A stretch of 64,000 nt of DNA from Psychrobacter proteolyticus (GCF_003350005.1 NZ_QLKS01000001.1:725946-789945), one strand, 5' to 3'. Numbered from the stretch's first letter, positions 54,825 through 63,934 are shown. Notes: generated from the letters alone by a model not told the origin. Translations and numbers: made by a program.

Positions 54825-54949
54825 CATGAGTTTATGATTTGAGAGCATAGTTTCCATGTAGGGTATCGAATCAGCGAAAGCACCCAATTGTTAGCCATAG
54901 GTATACCCCAAGGGAACCAGTTGTTTTACCCACTAAACCTATTTAACAG

Positions 54950-55005
54950 ACCACTTAAAACAGACTGGTATAATGGAACCACTTATAACAGACTATTTTA
55001 AATGG
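54950..55005 (+). repeat. 28-bp tandem repeat upstream of the resolvase remnant
   Basis: Two adjacent 28-bp units start with ACCACTTAAAACAGACT and ACCACTTATAACAGACT. The first contains an extended -10 (TGGTATAAT). Placement just before a resolvase suggests a promoter/operator or recombination-site fragment. Confidence 0.6.
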
Positions 55006-55012
55006 CTAACTA

Positions 55013-55229
55013 CAGTTTGCTACGGATCACGGTCACAATATTGCTGCGTTTTATATAGAAAATAAGTCGGGAGCTACGCTAATACGTTCAGAGCTGATGT
55101 AATTTTGATTGAGCAAATAGATCGATTTGCGCGTTTGAATGGGTCGATGATGCCATCTTGAAAAATAAGATCTGGGAAAAAGCTGGCCATAGCTATGTCA
55201 AGCTACGGCTAAGTATTCACGTCAGCTGA
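55013..55229 (+). pseudogene. Frameshifted serine recombinase (resolvase) remnant
   Basis: Three fragments in different frames read DHGHNIAAFYIENKSGATLI, then ADVILIEQIDRFARLNGS, then DDAILKNKIWEKAGHSYVKL. These match the N-terminal domain of serine resolvases (the ENASGA motif and the VEQVDRLSRL helix). A short deletion between the first two and a frameshift before the third break the gene; the catalytic N terminus and DNA-binding C terminus are missing or degraded. This marks an old mobile element. Confidence 0.65.
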
Positions 55230-55421
55230 TTGCCAATACCGCTAAAGAAATCAAACATTCATTAATACTCGAATTATTTAGAAAATGTATCACTCTTTGT
55301 TAAGTCAGTATTTATCAAGCCCCCAACATCATAAGTAGTGAACTACCCTAGACATTCTGAGCGGATCACTACTTACGATGGCAGATTATCTCTACATAAA
55401 GCATTTTTATATCAATTATCT

Positions 55422-56846
55422 TTATATGCTACTGACCATCTTATCGGGTGATAAAATCGCCGCTAACTCCTCATCACTCAGCAACTTCTCTTGTTTGACC
55501 AATTCAGCCACACCTGAACCACTTAGCAAAGCATGTCCTGCGATACGACTGGCATTTTCGTAGCCTATATGAGGCACCAATGCCGTCACTATACCGATAC
55601 TGTTTTCGACATGCTGCGCGCAGCGGGTTTCATTGGCTGTAATACCTTGGATGCATCGCTCGTCCAGCATATGAATCGATTTTTCTAACATACGCGTGTT
55701 ATTCAATAGGTTATAAACAATCAGTGGCTCCATAGCATTGAGCTGTAATTGTCCTGCTTCTGCCGCCATGGTGATCGTCATATCGGTACCCATTACCTGA
55801 AATGCGGTTTGACTCATGGCCTCAGGAATCACAGGATTGACTTTACCGGGCATAATAGACGATCCAGGCTGCATGGCTGGTAGGTTGATTTCACCCAGAC
55901 CTGTGCGTGGCCCACTCGATAGTAAACGCAAATCATTACTCAATTTAGACAACTTAATAGACAGGCGTTTTAGTGCACTAGAAAAAGTAATAAAAGCACC
56001 CATGTCGGCGCTGGCGGCTATCAAGTCTTCGGCAAGGGTCACTGGCAGACCACTGATGTCAGCTAACTCATTAATCGCCAAGCTGGCATAGCCTTTAGGT
56101 GCATTGATGCCAGTTCCAATAGCAGTACCGCCTAAATTCAATTCGCATAACTGTAGACAGGCGTGCTCGATTCGAGCCGTTTCACTGCCCAAATCACTGG
56201 CGAAGGCGTTAAACTCTTGACCCAACGTCATCGGTACTGCATCTTGCAGTTGGGTGCGACCCATTTTTAGAATATCGCTAAACGCTTGTCCTTTGACAGC
56301 TAAACTATTTTGCAGCTTGATGATGGCCTCTTGAAGCGGTTTTGCCGCAAACACAATCGCTAAGCGCGCCGCACTAGGATAGACGTCATTGGTCGACTGA
56401 GAGCGGTTGACATCATTATTAGGATGGAGATGGCTATATTGACCATACTCAAATCCCATCTTCTTTAACCCAATATTAGCAATCACTTCATTGGCATTCA
56501 TGTTGGTCGACGTGCCTGCCCCGCCTTGGATGAGGTCAACAATAAACTGTTCATGGTACTCACCTTTTATAAGATCGGCGCACGCTTCACTAATAGCATT
56601 GAGCTTATCTTGACTAAGCAGGCCATGCTGATAGTTGGCCTTGGCAGCTGCCGCTTTAACCATCGCCAGTGCTTTAATCAAATCGGGAAAGTGACTGATT
56701 GGCATACCGGTAATGTTAAAGTTTTGCGAGGCACGTTGCGTTTGAATGCCGTATAACGCAGTAGCAGGAACGGCTTGTTCGCCGAGTAAATCTTTTTCGA
56801 TGCGAGTAAAGACTTGGTTATTGATTGGGCTATTTTCATGTTTCAT
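55422..56846 (-). CDS. aspA: Aspartate ammonia-lyase
   Basis: AspA converts L-aspartate to fumarate and ammonia in the cytoplasm. The superfamily motifs are GGAGTSTNMNANEVIANIG near residue 108, QSTNDVYPSA near 149, MGRTQLQDAVPMTLGQEF near 195 and the signature GSSIMPGKVNP near 328. The pattern follows AspA rather than FumC in its ELNLGGTAIGTG and MAAEAGQLQLNAMEP segments. The 474-residue length is normal. It sits alone, bordered by debris regions, with a LysR gene 546 bp upstream in the same direction. Confidence 0.9.
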   Translation of the reverse strand: MKHENSPINNQVFTRIEKDLLGEQAVPATALYGIQTQRASQNFNITGMPISHFPDLIKALAMVKAAAAKANYQHGLLSQDKLNAISEACADLIKGEYHEQFIVDLIQGGAGTSTNMNANEVIANIGLKKMGFEYGQYSHLHPNNDVNRSQSTNDVYPSAARLAIVFAAKPLQEAIIKLQNSLAVKGQAFSDILKMGRTQLQDAVPMTLGQEFNAFASDLGSETARIEHACLQLCELNLGGTAIGTGINAPKGYASLAINELADISGLPVTLAEDLIAASADMGAFITFSSALKRLSIKLSKLSNDLRLLSSGPRTGLGEINLPAMQPGSSIMPGKVNPVIPEAMSQTAFQVMGTDMTITMAAEAGQLQLNAMEPLIVYNLLNNTRMLEKSIHMLDERCIQGITANETRCAQHVENSIGIVTALVPHIGYENASRIAGHALLSGSGVAELVKQEKLLSDEELAAILSPDKMVSSI

Positions 56847-57153
56847 ATTTTTATGGCTTCTTAGAGATAAGGTAAGTTAAAGTAGTAAACCGACAATACT
56901 TAGTTATCTAAGTACATTGTCTCGCCTTGTCTTGGCGTTACTAAAAATTAGAGCCATCGTAACTAAGAATACATAACAAGAAAAACGCAAATATTCCGCT
57001 CTCAGCCCCAAAAATATTGGTGCTCAATGACAAATATTATAGATAAGGTTGTTCTATTAAAAATATCGGGTACTTTTAAAGTAGGTTTTCTAGAGGAATT
57101 TTATTTAGTAGGAGAGATTTTTCTGAGAAATTTTACTAATTAAAAAAGGCTAA

Positions 57154-57333
57154 TTAATTGCCAGCTTTGAGTGGCGTAAGCAAACGCCTAATCCAAGTGA
57201 GAAGAGTTGGGGCATGTCCTAAATTCAAGCGATAGTCATCTAATTGGGCTAAAAATGGCCACACATCGTCAAATAGCTGGTTAATACCTCGATATTGACC
57301 AACTAGTTTTCTCGTTTGACGGCAATTTATCAT
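57154..57333 (-). CDS. Small unknown ORF overlapping the 44-bp repeat
   Basis: A 59-residue minus-strand frame reads MINCRQTRKLVGQYRGINQ at its start and ends in TWIRRLLTPLKAGN. GGAG lies about 7 nt upstream of the ATG, an unusually good ribosome site for a chance frame. Copy 2 of the 44-bp repeat lies inside it and copy 1 is a decayed piece of the same sequence. I do not recognise the family; it may be the start of a lost transposase or a small mobile-element protein. Confidence 0.35.
   Translation of the reverse strand: MINCRQTRKLVGQYRGINQLFDDVWPFLAQLDDYRLNLGHAPTLLTWIRRLLTPLKAGN
57212..57255 (+). repeat. 44-bp diverged repeat, copy 2
   Basis: Matches 53828-53871. It begins GGCATGTCCTAAATTCAAGC and ends at GGGCTAAA. 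Confidence 0.6.
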
Positions 57334-57392
57334 CTTTATCTCCGTTTTTGAAATGAGAACACGCGCTAGGCTTTATAAGGTTCTTGAATAAC

Positions 57393-58256
57393 TTACAACC
57401 CCAATACTTGCTTTAAGGCATTTATTTGTGGCTGCTGACGATCGGTATAACGATAGGCCAGCACCACCTCTCGAACCAAACTGTTATCACCTAAATGGTG
57501 AATTTGGACAGGCGGCGTACTCCTAATCCATAGTCCAGCATAAGGAATCAAAGCCACTCCCAGACCCGACTCAACCATCCTAACGATGGCATCTAGATCA
57601 TTGATCTCCATGATTGTATTGACCTTGATGTCTTGCTGTTTGAAGAATTTGCTTAATCTTGCACCAGCTGAGGATTGTAAGGTGTAATGGATAAAAGGGT
57701 GCTGCTCAAGCGTTTGCCTGAGACTATGAAACGGCCATTTTTTGGGGCTAATCAGTACATAGGGCTCCGTCATAATAGACTGGGTCACGATATCCTTAGG
57801 CAATGCAAATGCTGGCTGGATAGTGATCGCCGCATCGATACTCCCTATTTCCAGCTTTTCAAACAGCTCGATAGAACGCCCTGGGATAATTTCTGTCTGC
57901 ATGAGCGGCGCTAATAAAGTAATCGCTTTTAGTGCCTCGGGTAGAATACCCACTTGCACTGAGTTGATAGCGCCAATCTTAAGCTGTCCATAATAACTAG
58001 CAATATCAGTATCTGAAGATAGCTGCATTGTCGAATAGAGCGCCAAAATTTCTTTGGCGATCGGTAAAACGCGTGTACCTTGCGGATTGAGCGTAATAGC
58101 TCTGGCAGAGCGAGTGAATAACGACAACCCTAAATTGTCTTCTAGGGTTTTAATTTGCGCACTAACAGCAGATTGCGTAAGGCTTATATGCCGAGCAGCA
58201 GCGGCAAAACTGTCTAACTCGCAAACGGCTACGAAAGTTTTAAGCTCTCTTATCAT
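57393..58256 (-). CDS. LysR-family regulator upstream of aspA
   Basis: A 287-residue LysR-type regulator. The winged helix reads LKTFVAVCELDSFAAAARHISLTQSAVSAQIKTLEDNLGLSLFTRSARAITL, and the effector-binding domain starts near residue 92 (GQLKIGAINSVQVGILPEAL). It is transcribed in the same direction as aspA, 546 bp upstream, and divergent from nothing close, so its target is not clear from position. Aspartate or dicarboxylate control is only a guess. Confidence 0.9.
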   Translation of the reverse strand: MIRELKTFVAVCELDSFAAAARHISLTQSAVSAQIKTLEDNLGLSLFTRSARAITLNPQGTRVLPIAKEILALYSTMQLSSDTDIASYYGQLKIGAINSVQVGILPEALKAITLLAPLMQTEIIPGRSIELFEKLEIGSIDAAITIQPAFALPKDIVTQSIMTEPYVLISPKKWPFHSLRQTLEQHPFIHYTLQSSAGARLSKFFKQQDIKVNTIMEINDLDAIVRMVESGLGVALIPYAGLWIRSTPPVQIHHLGDNSLVREVVLAYRYTDRQQPQINALKQVLGL

Positions 58257-58681
58257 TTATTCCACCACATTTCTTATTAGCATCACAGTAAGATAGCCAT
58301 TATTAGTCCATATAACCTATATTGGTTACCTAATCTAAGAGCGGATATTAATGATTGACTACTCATTACTAGTTACTGGTAACAATCTTAATAATTGTGC
58401 AAAGAACACTCTTATTTCAAATGAATATGAGTGACATAGTCTACCGCTTTTATCTCGGCAAAAGGTGGCAGTTTATTTCGATACAAAAAAGCCCGGTGCA
58501 AGTTATACATTAGTGTGCTTGGAGAGGATGAAGATGTAGTATTTTTATATGGATTTGACTATATAATTCTTTGATAGAAGCTTGACAGCTCAATTTTAAT
58601 AGCAAAAAACCACCTTGATAGGTGGTTTTTTGCTGATTTTATTGTTCAGATGTGGTGTAGCCGACTTTTAGTGAGTTCTAT
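58257..58681. other. Region between the LysR gene and the YjiH-like transporter gene
   Basis: This 425-bp region carries the LysR promoter side and the transporter terminator (listed). No gene is seen. Confidence 0.5.
58601..58634. terminator. Terminator after the arginine operon
   Basis: The perfect palindrome AGCAAAAAACCACCT...AGGTGGTTTTTTGCT with a 4-nt loop has T runs in both directions, 48 nt past the transporter stop on the minus strand. Confidence 0.9.
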
Positions 58682-60085
58682 TTAAAAAATCATATGAGCA
58701 CATACCGCAATGATTGGTAATGAGATGATGGTTCTCAAGAGAAAAATCACTAATAACTGAAAAAAGCTCACTGGAATCTTCGTCCCTAAAATCAATCCGC
58801 CGACTTCTGACATATAGATTAACTGAGACACTGATAAGCAAGCGATAACAAATCGAGTCAACTCTGATTCTATTGAAGAACCGATAATAGCCGGCAAGAA
58901 CATATCGGCAAAACCTACCATGATTGTTTTTGACATTTCTGCAGCAAAAGGTATGTTCAATAACTCTAAGAATGGAATAAAAGGCATACCTAGATAATCA
59001 AATACAGGTGTTTCTTCTGCAACGATTAAACCCATCGTGCCGATCGCCATAACGACAGGCAGTATCCCAATCCACATATCCAAAATATTTTTTAGCCCAT
59101 CTCTTAAGAAAGTAAGAAAACTTGGGCTCTTGTCTGCTTTTTGGACAGCTTTATGTAAACTGTGGGTAAATAACGTTTTTCCTTCGGGAATGGTTTCATG
59201 ATCTCTATCACTGTTTTCGATAGTATAAGTATCTTCAATTCTAGATAAAGGTAATAATCTTGGTACTATTAGCGCACAAACAATCCCGCATAAAGCAACG
59301 ACCCCAATCATATTAATAAAGTAGCTTTCGAGCTTAACTTGAGAGATGACAACCAAACAGAACGTAATCGACACTGCTGAAAAGCTTGTAGCGATAATTG
59401 CCGCTTCTTTTTTGGTATAGAACCCACCTTCCAGTTGTTTATCGGTTAATAAGACACCGATAGTTCCATCGCCCAACCATGATGTTAAGCAATCTACAGA
59501 TGACCTACCTGGTAAGCCAAACAAAGGTCTCATCACTTTGCTTAGTAGAACCCCAAAAAATTCTAATAAGCCAAAATCAAGCAATAACGGTAGCAGCAAT
59601 CCAGCCAAGAAAAACACGATAAAAAGTATTGGCATTAATTCATATAATATTAAGCCGCCAATATTGTCTGAATATATTGCCTCAAACCCAAATTTAAAAT
59701 AGGTCACGACAACGAAGAATGCACCAAGCATTCTGATAATAAGCCAAGGCGTTGTAACGTTTAATAAATTATTTAGAAACGCATTATTCAGAATAAATGC
59801 AGGTTTCATGATTTTAGTATATAACGTACAACACAAGGTAATCATGATCGAGGTGACAACCAATAGCGGCAAAAGGTCACCGATATAACCCTGTATATAA
59901 TCCTTTAATACAGATATAGGAATGGTAAACCCTTCTGCATAGGTGACAAACTTACCATCCACATAGGGAATTGGAAATACGAAAAGCATCAAACCTATGA
60001 TAGATGGGATAAAGAACTTCAAAAATTGTCTGATATTGATACCGCTAACATCTCGACTTGCAGCGCTGGCTTTAATAATGTCCAT
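58682..60085 (-). CDS. YjiH-like transporter with nucleoside-recognition (Gate) domain
   Basis: A 467-residue polytopic membrane protein of the YjiH/Gate-domain type. About ten hydrophobic helices are visible; the two Gate-like halves carry similar patterns (LPGRSSVDCLTSWLGDGTIGVLLTDKQ in the first, and AEMSKTIMVGFADMFLPAIIG in the second). A hydrophilic loop lies between residues about 285 and 330. YjiH-type proteins have no firmly known substrate. Being the last gene of an ornithine cyclodeaminase-arginase operon suggests transport of arginine, ornithine or a product such as proline. Confidence 0.8.
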   Translation of the reverse strand: MDIIKASAASRDVSGINIRQFLKFFIPSIIGLMLFVFPIPYVDGKFVTYAEGFTIPISVLKDYIQGYIGDLLPLLVVTSIMITLCCTLYTKIMKPAFILNNAFLNNLLNVTTPWLIIRMLGAFFVVVTYFKFGFEAIYSDNIGGLILYELMPILFIVFFLAGLLLPLLLDFGLLEFFGVLLSKVMRPLFGLPGRSSVDCLTSWLGDGTIGVLLTDKQLEGGFYTKKEAAIIATSFSAVSITFCLVVISQVKLESYFINMIGVVALCGIVCALIVPRLLPLSRIEDTYTIENSDRDHETIPEGKTLFTHSLHKAVQKADKSPSFLTFLRDGLKNILDMWIGILPVVMAIGTMGLIVAEETPVFDYLGMPFIPFLELLNIPFAAEMSKTIMVGFADMFLPAIIGSSIESELTRFVIACLSVSQLIYMSEVGGLILGTKIPVSFFQLLVIFLLRTIISLPIIAVCAHMIF

Positions 60086-60181
60086 ATTATTTTTACTCGC
60101 AGTCCCTTTTTAACCAACCTAAAGAAGGTTTTAACAAACCCCTTTAGGCTAGATTCTGTTACTCATTTTGAATATTTAATG

Positions 60182-61198
60182 CTAATAGTTACTCAAAAGT
60201 GTGTGGGTCACTTTTTCTAAAATCTTAAATATTCTGGTCGAGTCATCTTTTGAGTTGTTGTACAAAGGATTTATCTCTGCCATTTCCCAGCAGCATACTT
60301 TCTTATTTTTAATTAACTCTATGTTAAGTTGCATCGCTTGCTCATATGACAGGCCATTCATTGCAGGTGTACCGGTTCCTGGCACATATAAAGGATCGAC
60401 ACTATCAACATCAAACGAGACATAGATATGATCGCAATATTCTAGTTTTTTGAAAATTTCCTCTACGGTAGAACTGATACCTTTTTGGGTTATCTCAGCC
60501 ACGCTATATAAAGGGATTTTGTGTCTTCTAATTAGATCCATCTCTTCTTCTTGATAGTCTCTAACGGCACAAAACACCACGTTTTCTGGCTTAATTGATG
60601 GCTCGCTTGATGCCATAAACTTCAACTTTTCCCAATACTCTTTTTCTTTTTCAGAAAGCTCGTTACGCTGACATTCCAAATTATCAATGGCACAAGCCAT
60701 TGCCAAAGGCATGCCATGCATATTTCCTGACCCACTGGTATATGGTGAATGAAAATCAGCGTGTGCGTCTATATAAACCACGCCGATTTCAGCATCAGGA
60801 TGCGCCATTTTTAGACCATGCATGGTGCCTGCACAGCTAGAATGATCACCTGCAATAACAATCGGAAACTGATTCTCGTTTCTTATATCTTTGATTTTAT
60901 GCGCCAATTTAGAAATAACAGGCTCAATCACATCGGCGTATTTTGCATGCTTAAATGACGACTCTTCTTCATGTATATATTCGTTTTTTATACTATCAAG
61001 TTGCAATTTTTCATAGTAGTCTGCGTTCATTTCTTTTGATGACGCGCGCAATGCATCGATTCCTAGTGACGCGCCTTTTTTATGCCCTGCGACGTCTGAA
61101 TAAACTTCTACTATTCGCACGTTTTTCATTAAATCATTCATTATTTTGTCTCTATTAAATAAAATAATTTTTTTATCATTTGAGTCCAAATCTGGCAT
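60182..61198 (-). CDS. Arginase family protein, probable arginase
   Basis: Ureohydrolase that probably splits arginine into ornithine and urea with two Mn ions. The metal motifs are in order: AGDHSS near residue 113, YIDAHADFHSP near 142, and VSFDVDSVDPLYVPGTGTP near 263. The next gene upstream is ornithine cyclodeaminase, so the product ornithine makes arginase more likely than agmatinase. ATG 61198 has AGGAG about 5 nt upstream (338 residues). The N-terminal 20 residues are extra compared with typical arginases. Confidence 0.85.
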   Translation of the reverse strand: MPDLDSNDKKIILFNRDKIMNDLMKNVRIVEVYSDVAGHKKGASLGIDALRASSKEMNADYYEKLQLDSIKNEYIHEEESSFKHAKYADVIEPVISKLAHKIKDIRNENQFPIVIAGDHSSCAGTMHGLKMAHPDAEIGVVYIDAHADFHSPYTSGSGNMHGMPLAMACAIDNLECQRNELSEKEKEYWEKLKFMASSEPSIKPENVVFCAVRDYQEEEMDLIRRHKIPLYSVAEITQKGISSTVEEIFKKLEYCDHIYVSFDVDSVDPLYVPGTGTPAMNGLSYEQAMQLNIELIKNKKVCCWEMAEINPLYNNSKDDSTRIFKILEKVTHTLLSNY

Positions 61199-61228
61199 TG
61201 AACTCCTATTTTTCTATGTTCAAATTAC

Positions 61229-62323
61229 TTATGATGCGGCCATCGCTTCATCCGTCTCTAGGCTACGATCTTTGCTATGAGCTTTGACTACCGAATAGAG
61301 GTTTTTAGGGTCTTGTTGCTGAGGAATCAAGTCAAGCAGCTCATATGTGTCCTGTTTTTTGATCAAATCACGCAAAAATACCAAAGCCGTAAAATCTTCT
61401 GAGGCAAAACCAACACCATCAAATACAACCAAGTTATTTTCGTTGGTGCGTACTTCTTTTTCACCATTTACGATGCGGTGAAACTCTGTCACAGGGAAAT
61501 CTTGAGATAGCTGTTGAATATCGCCTTCAATACGGGTTTGCGGTTCAAACTCCACAATGACATGATCGGCTCTTAACAAGATGTTGGCATCTAGCTCCGT
61601 TTTTCCAGGACAGTCACCACCGATGGCATTAATATAGACGCCTTTTTTGACCATATCATCACGCAGAATGGTGGCATTTTTCTTATCTGCGGTACAGGTA
61701 GTGATGATATCTGCACCTTCAACCGCCTCTTCTGCCGTTTTGCAAATAGCAATATCTAGGCCTGAATCGGCAAGATTGCGCGCTACTTTTTCAGATGCGG
61801 CTGGGTCGACATCGTATAGACGTACTTTTGAGATACCCACGACTGCCTTCATACCCATTGCTTGGAACTCACCCTGAGCACCATTACCGATAAGCGCTAA
61901 AGTCTGGGCGGTTTTGGGTGCACAATGTTTGGCAACCAATGCAGAAGTCGCTGCTGTGCGTAAGGCCGTTAAAATACACATTTCTGTCAATAAAATCGGA
62001 TAACCTGTATCGACATCAGACAACAAGCCAAAAGCGGCTACCGTCTGCAAATCGCGCTTGGTGTTGATCGGATGACCATTGACATATTTGCACGCAAACA
62101 TTTCACCATCGCTGACAGGCATCAACTCTATGACGCCGTCTTTGGAATGAGAAGCAAAACGACTGGATTTTTCAAAACTATCCCAACGAGAAAAATCTTG
62201 TTCTAAAGCATCTACCAATTCTTTTATCGTCTGCTCTATACCATAATTACTAATGATTTCAGCCATCGCCTGTACGCTAACAAATGGCACACCCTGCTTC
62301 TGTGATACGATGAATTTAGACAT
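61229..62323 (-). CDS. Ornithine cyclodeaminase
   Basis: This NAD-dependent enzyme converts ornithine directly to proline and ammonia. The 364-residue protein has the ornithine-binding region KDGVIELMPVSDGEMFACKYVNGHP, TKRDLQTVAAFGLL, the Rossmann motif LALIGNGAQGEFQAMG near residue 140, IGGDCPGKTELD and VVFDGVGFASEDFTAL. Length and motifs fit OCD rather than mu-crystallin. GGAG lies about 8 nt upstream of the ATG. It heads the ocd-arginase-transporter operon and is divergent from an Lrp/AsnC regulator, so the pathway is arginine to ornithine to proline. Confidence 0.9.
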   Translation of the reverse strand: MSKFIVSQKQGVPFVSVQAMAEIISNYGIEQTIKELVDALEQDFSRWDSFEKSSRFASHSKDGVIELMPVSDGEMFACKYVNGHPINTKRDLQTVAAFGLLSDVDTGYPILLTEMCILTALRTAATSALVAKHCAPKTAQTLALIGNGAQGEFQAMGMKAVVGISKVRLYDVDPAASEKVARNLADSGLDIAICKTAEEAVEGADIITTCTADKKNATILRDDMVKKGVYINAIGGDCPGKTELDANILLRADHVIVEFEPQTRIEGDIQQLSQDFPVTEFHRIVNGEKEVRTNENNLVVFDGVGFASEDFTALVFLRDLIKKQDTYELLDLIPQQQDPKNLYSVVKAHSKDRSLETDEAMAAS

Positions 62324-62355
62324 TAATTTTGCTCCATTCCATGAATATTATTTAT

Positions 62356-62398
62356 TTAACCGACAATTAATATGCTACCAATTATAATTGTCAGTTAA
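62356..62398. promoter_or_regulatory. 43-bp dyad between ocd and the Lrp/AsnC gene
   Basis: Arms TTAACCGACAATTA and TAATTGTCAGTTAA match in 13 of 14 positions, with a 15-bp AT-rich centre. It lies in the divergent promoter region and is a strong candidate operator for the Lrp/AsnC-family regulator. Confidence 0.65.
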
Positions 62399-62491
62399 AA
62401 TGTCAATAATTTACTAAATATGGACATTTTTTTGACACATTGTTAGGTGTTACTTAGCATAATGTCAAAACTCAATGTAGGAAGCATTTTT

Positions 62492-62923
62492 ATGGCATAT
62501 TACACTTATGACTCATTAGATAGCGAACTGATATCTGAACTTCGACAAGACGGTCGAGCAACCATCTCAAATCTTGCTAAAAAGCTCAAAGTCTCTCGTG
62601 CCACTGTCCAAAACAGATTGGATAGACTGATTCACAACGGTGCTATTTTAGGATTTACGATTCGAGTGCATGAGGCACTAGATAAAGAAACGGTCAAAGC
62701 GATGATGATGATTGAAGTAACAGGAAAGTCTACTTCACAAGTGATTAGGAAACTGCGAGGTATCCCGCAATTGATTAAGCTACATACGACCAACGGAGCG
62801 TGGGACTTGGTAGGAGAGATACACACGACAAGTTTGAGAGAATTTGATGAAGTGCTGCGTCAAGTAAGGGAGATTGATGGCATTTTGAATAGCGAAACAA
62901 GTGTTCTGCTTTCGAGTTTGTAA
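62492..62923 (+). CDS. Lrp/AsnC-family transcriptional regulator
   Basis: A 143-residue Lrp/AsnC protein: the winged helix (DSELISELRQDGRATISNLAKKLKVSRATVQNRLDRLIHNGAILGFTIRV) is followed by the RAM effector domain with GAWDLVGEIHTTSLREFDEVLRQV. ATG 62492 is chosen because AGGAAG lies about 7 nt upstream; in-frame ATGs 30 and 45 nt earlier lack this. It is divergent from the ornithine cyclodeaminase operon, so it probably senses arginine, ornithine or proline and controls that operon. Confidence 0.9.
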   Translation: MAYYTYDSLDSELISELRQDGRATISNLAKKLKVSRATVQNRLDRLIHNGAILGFTIRVHEALDKETVKAMMMIEVTGKSTSQVIRKLRGIPQLIKLHTTNGAWDLVGEIHTTSLREFDEVLRQVREIDGILNSETSVLLSSL

Positions 62924-63079
62924 TGTGACCTTATCCAGAATAATATGTTCAGCACAGTCTAAGGATGTAAGGCCCTAGTGAATACTTGAACATAAAACCC
63001 AAGCTATTTATAAATACTTTTTATCCCCTCGTTTCGTGTACTTGTAGGTATACTTTGCGAGAGTCATTCGAGGTTTTCA

Positions 63080-63934
63080 ATGCTTAAACAACATCGACAA
63101 GCACTAGTGGTTGAAGGCGGCGGCATGCGCGGCGCATTTAGCGGTGGTGTCTTAGACGCCTTTTTACAACAACAATTCAATCCTTTTGATCTGTGTGTGG
63201 GCGTCTCTTCAGGTTCAACTAACGTTGCTAACTATTTGGCCGCACAACAAGGTCGTACCCTGCATATTTACTTGGATCATTCCCTCCGATCTGAATTTAT
63301 CCATTATGGTCGTTTCCTTAGAGGCGGTGACTTACTGGATTTAAAGTGGATGTGGGATATGGTGGAGCAAGAATATCCATTGAATCAGGCACAATTATTT
63401 GCCAATCCTGCTGAGTTCTACATGGTTTTAACACATGCTATTTCAGGAGAGGCGAACTACATCAAAGCGGCTAAAGATAATATTTTGGAGGGATTAAGAG
63501 CATCAAGCTCTATCCCAGTGCTCACCCGACAAGCGGTCGAGATATTTGGTGAGCCTTATTTTGATGGTGGTGTGGCAGATGCTTTGCCTGTACAGTGGGC
63601 AGCTAAGCAAGAGAGGGTTGACAAGCTAATGGTTATACGAACTCGTCCTCAAAATTACTCTAAAGCAAGCAGTAAAGGCGATCAGCTTTTGGCTAGATAT
63701 TTTTCTAAGCAGCAATATGGTTTTGCCCAAAGCTTGTTGACACGAACCCAACGCTATAACGACTCGGTACAATTTTTACAGACTCCATCATCACAGAAGA
63801 TTTTAGAGATTTGTCCACCCGACTTAAAAAATATGGCGAGTCGATTGTCCAAAAATAAAACCAAAATCCGTTATAGCTACGATGTAGGACTAGAAGTTGG
63901 ATACCAAGCGATTGAAGATTGGCATCAGCTTTAA
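63080..63934 (+). CDS. Patatin-like phospholipase (YjjU-like)
   Basis: A serine lipid acyl hydrolase of the patatin type. The oxyanion motif GGGMRGAF lies at residues 13-20, the nucleophile elbow GVSSG at 41-45 (Ser43), and the catalytic Asp in DGGVADALPV near 162. Overall layout follows E. coli YjjU, and no signal peptide is visible, so it is probably cytoplasmic or membrane-peripheral. The 284-residue length is shorter than YjjU because the variable C terminus is absent. It is a single gene at the window end; its substrate is unknown. Confidence 0.88.
   Translation: MLKQHRQALVVEGGGMRGAFSGGVLDAFLQQQFNPFDLCVGVSSGSTNVANYLAAQQGRTLHIYLDHSLRSEFIHYGRFLRGGDLLDLKWMWDMVEQEYPLNQAQLFANPAEFYMVLTHAISGEANYIKAAKDNILEGLRASSSIPVLTRQAVEIFGEPYFDGGVADALPVQWAAKQERVDKLMVIRTRPQNYSKASSKGDQLLARYFSKQQYGFAQSLLTRTQRYNDSVQFLQTPSSQKILEICPPDLKNMASRLSKNKTKIRYSYDVGLEVGYQAIEDWHQL

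Larger units (their letters stand above)
54825..55421. other. Debris region before aspA
   Basis: This 597-bp region contains a 28-bp tandem repeat and a decayed resolvase gene (both listed). The last 190 bp show nothing assignable. Confidence 0.5.
56847..57392. other. Region between aspA and the LysR gene
   Basis: This 546-bp region includes the aspA promoter side, a 59-codon frame and copy 2 of the 44-bp repeat (listed). Nothing else is seen. Confidence 0.45.

Noticed and set aside
54950..55005. CRISPR-like repeat pair of 28 bp
   Set aside because: There are only two units with no spacer between them, and they precede a resolvase, so a promoter or recombination site fits better.
55378..55563. 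Plus-strand frame of 61 codons over the aspA 3' end
   Set aside because: It is mostly antisense to aspA and has no coding signature.
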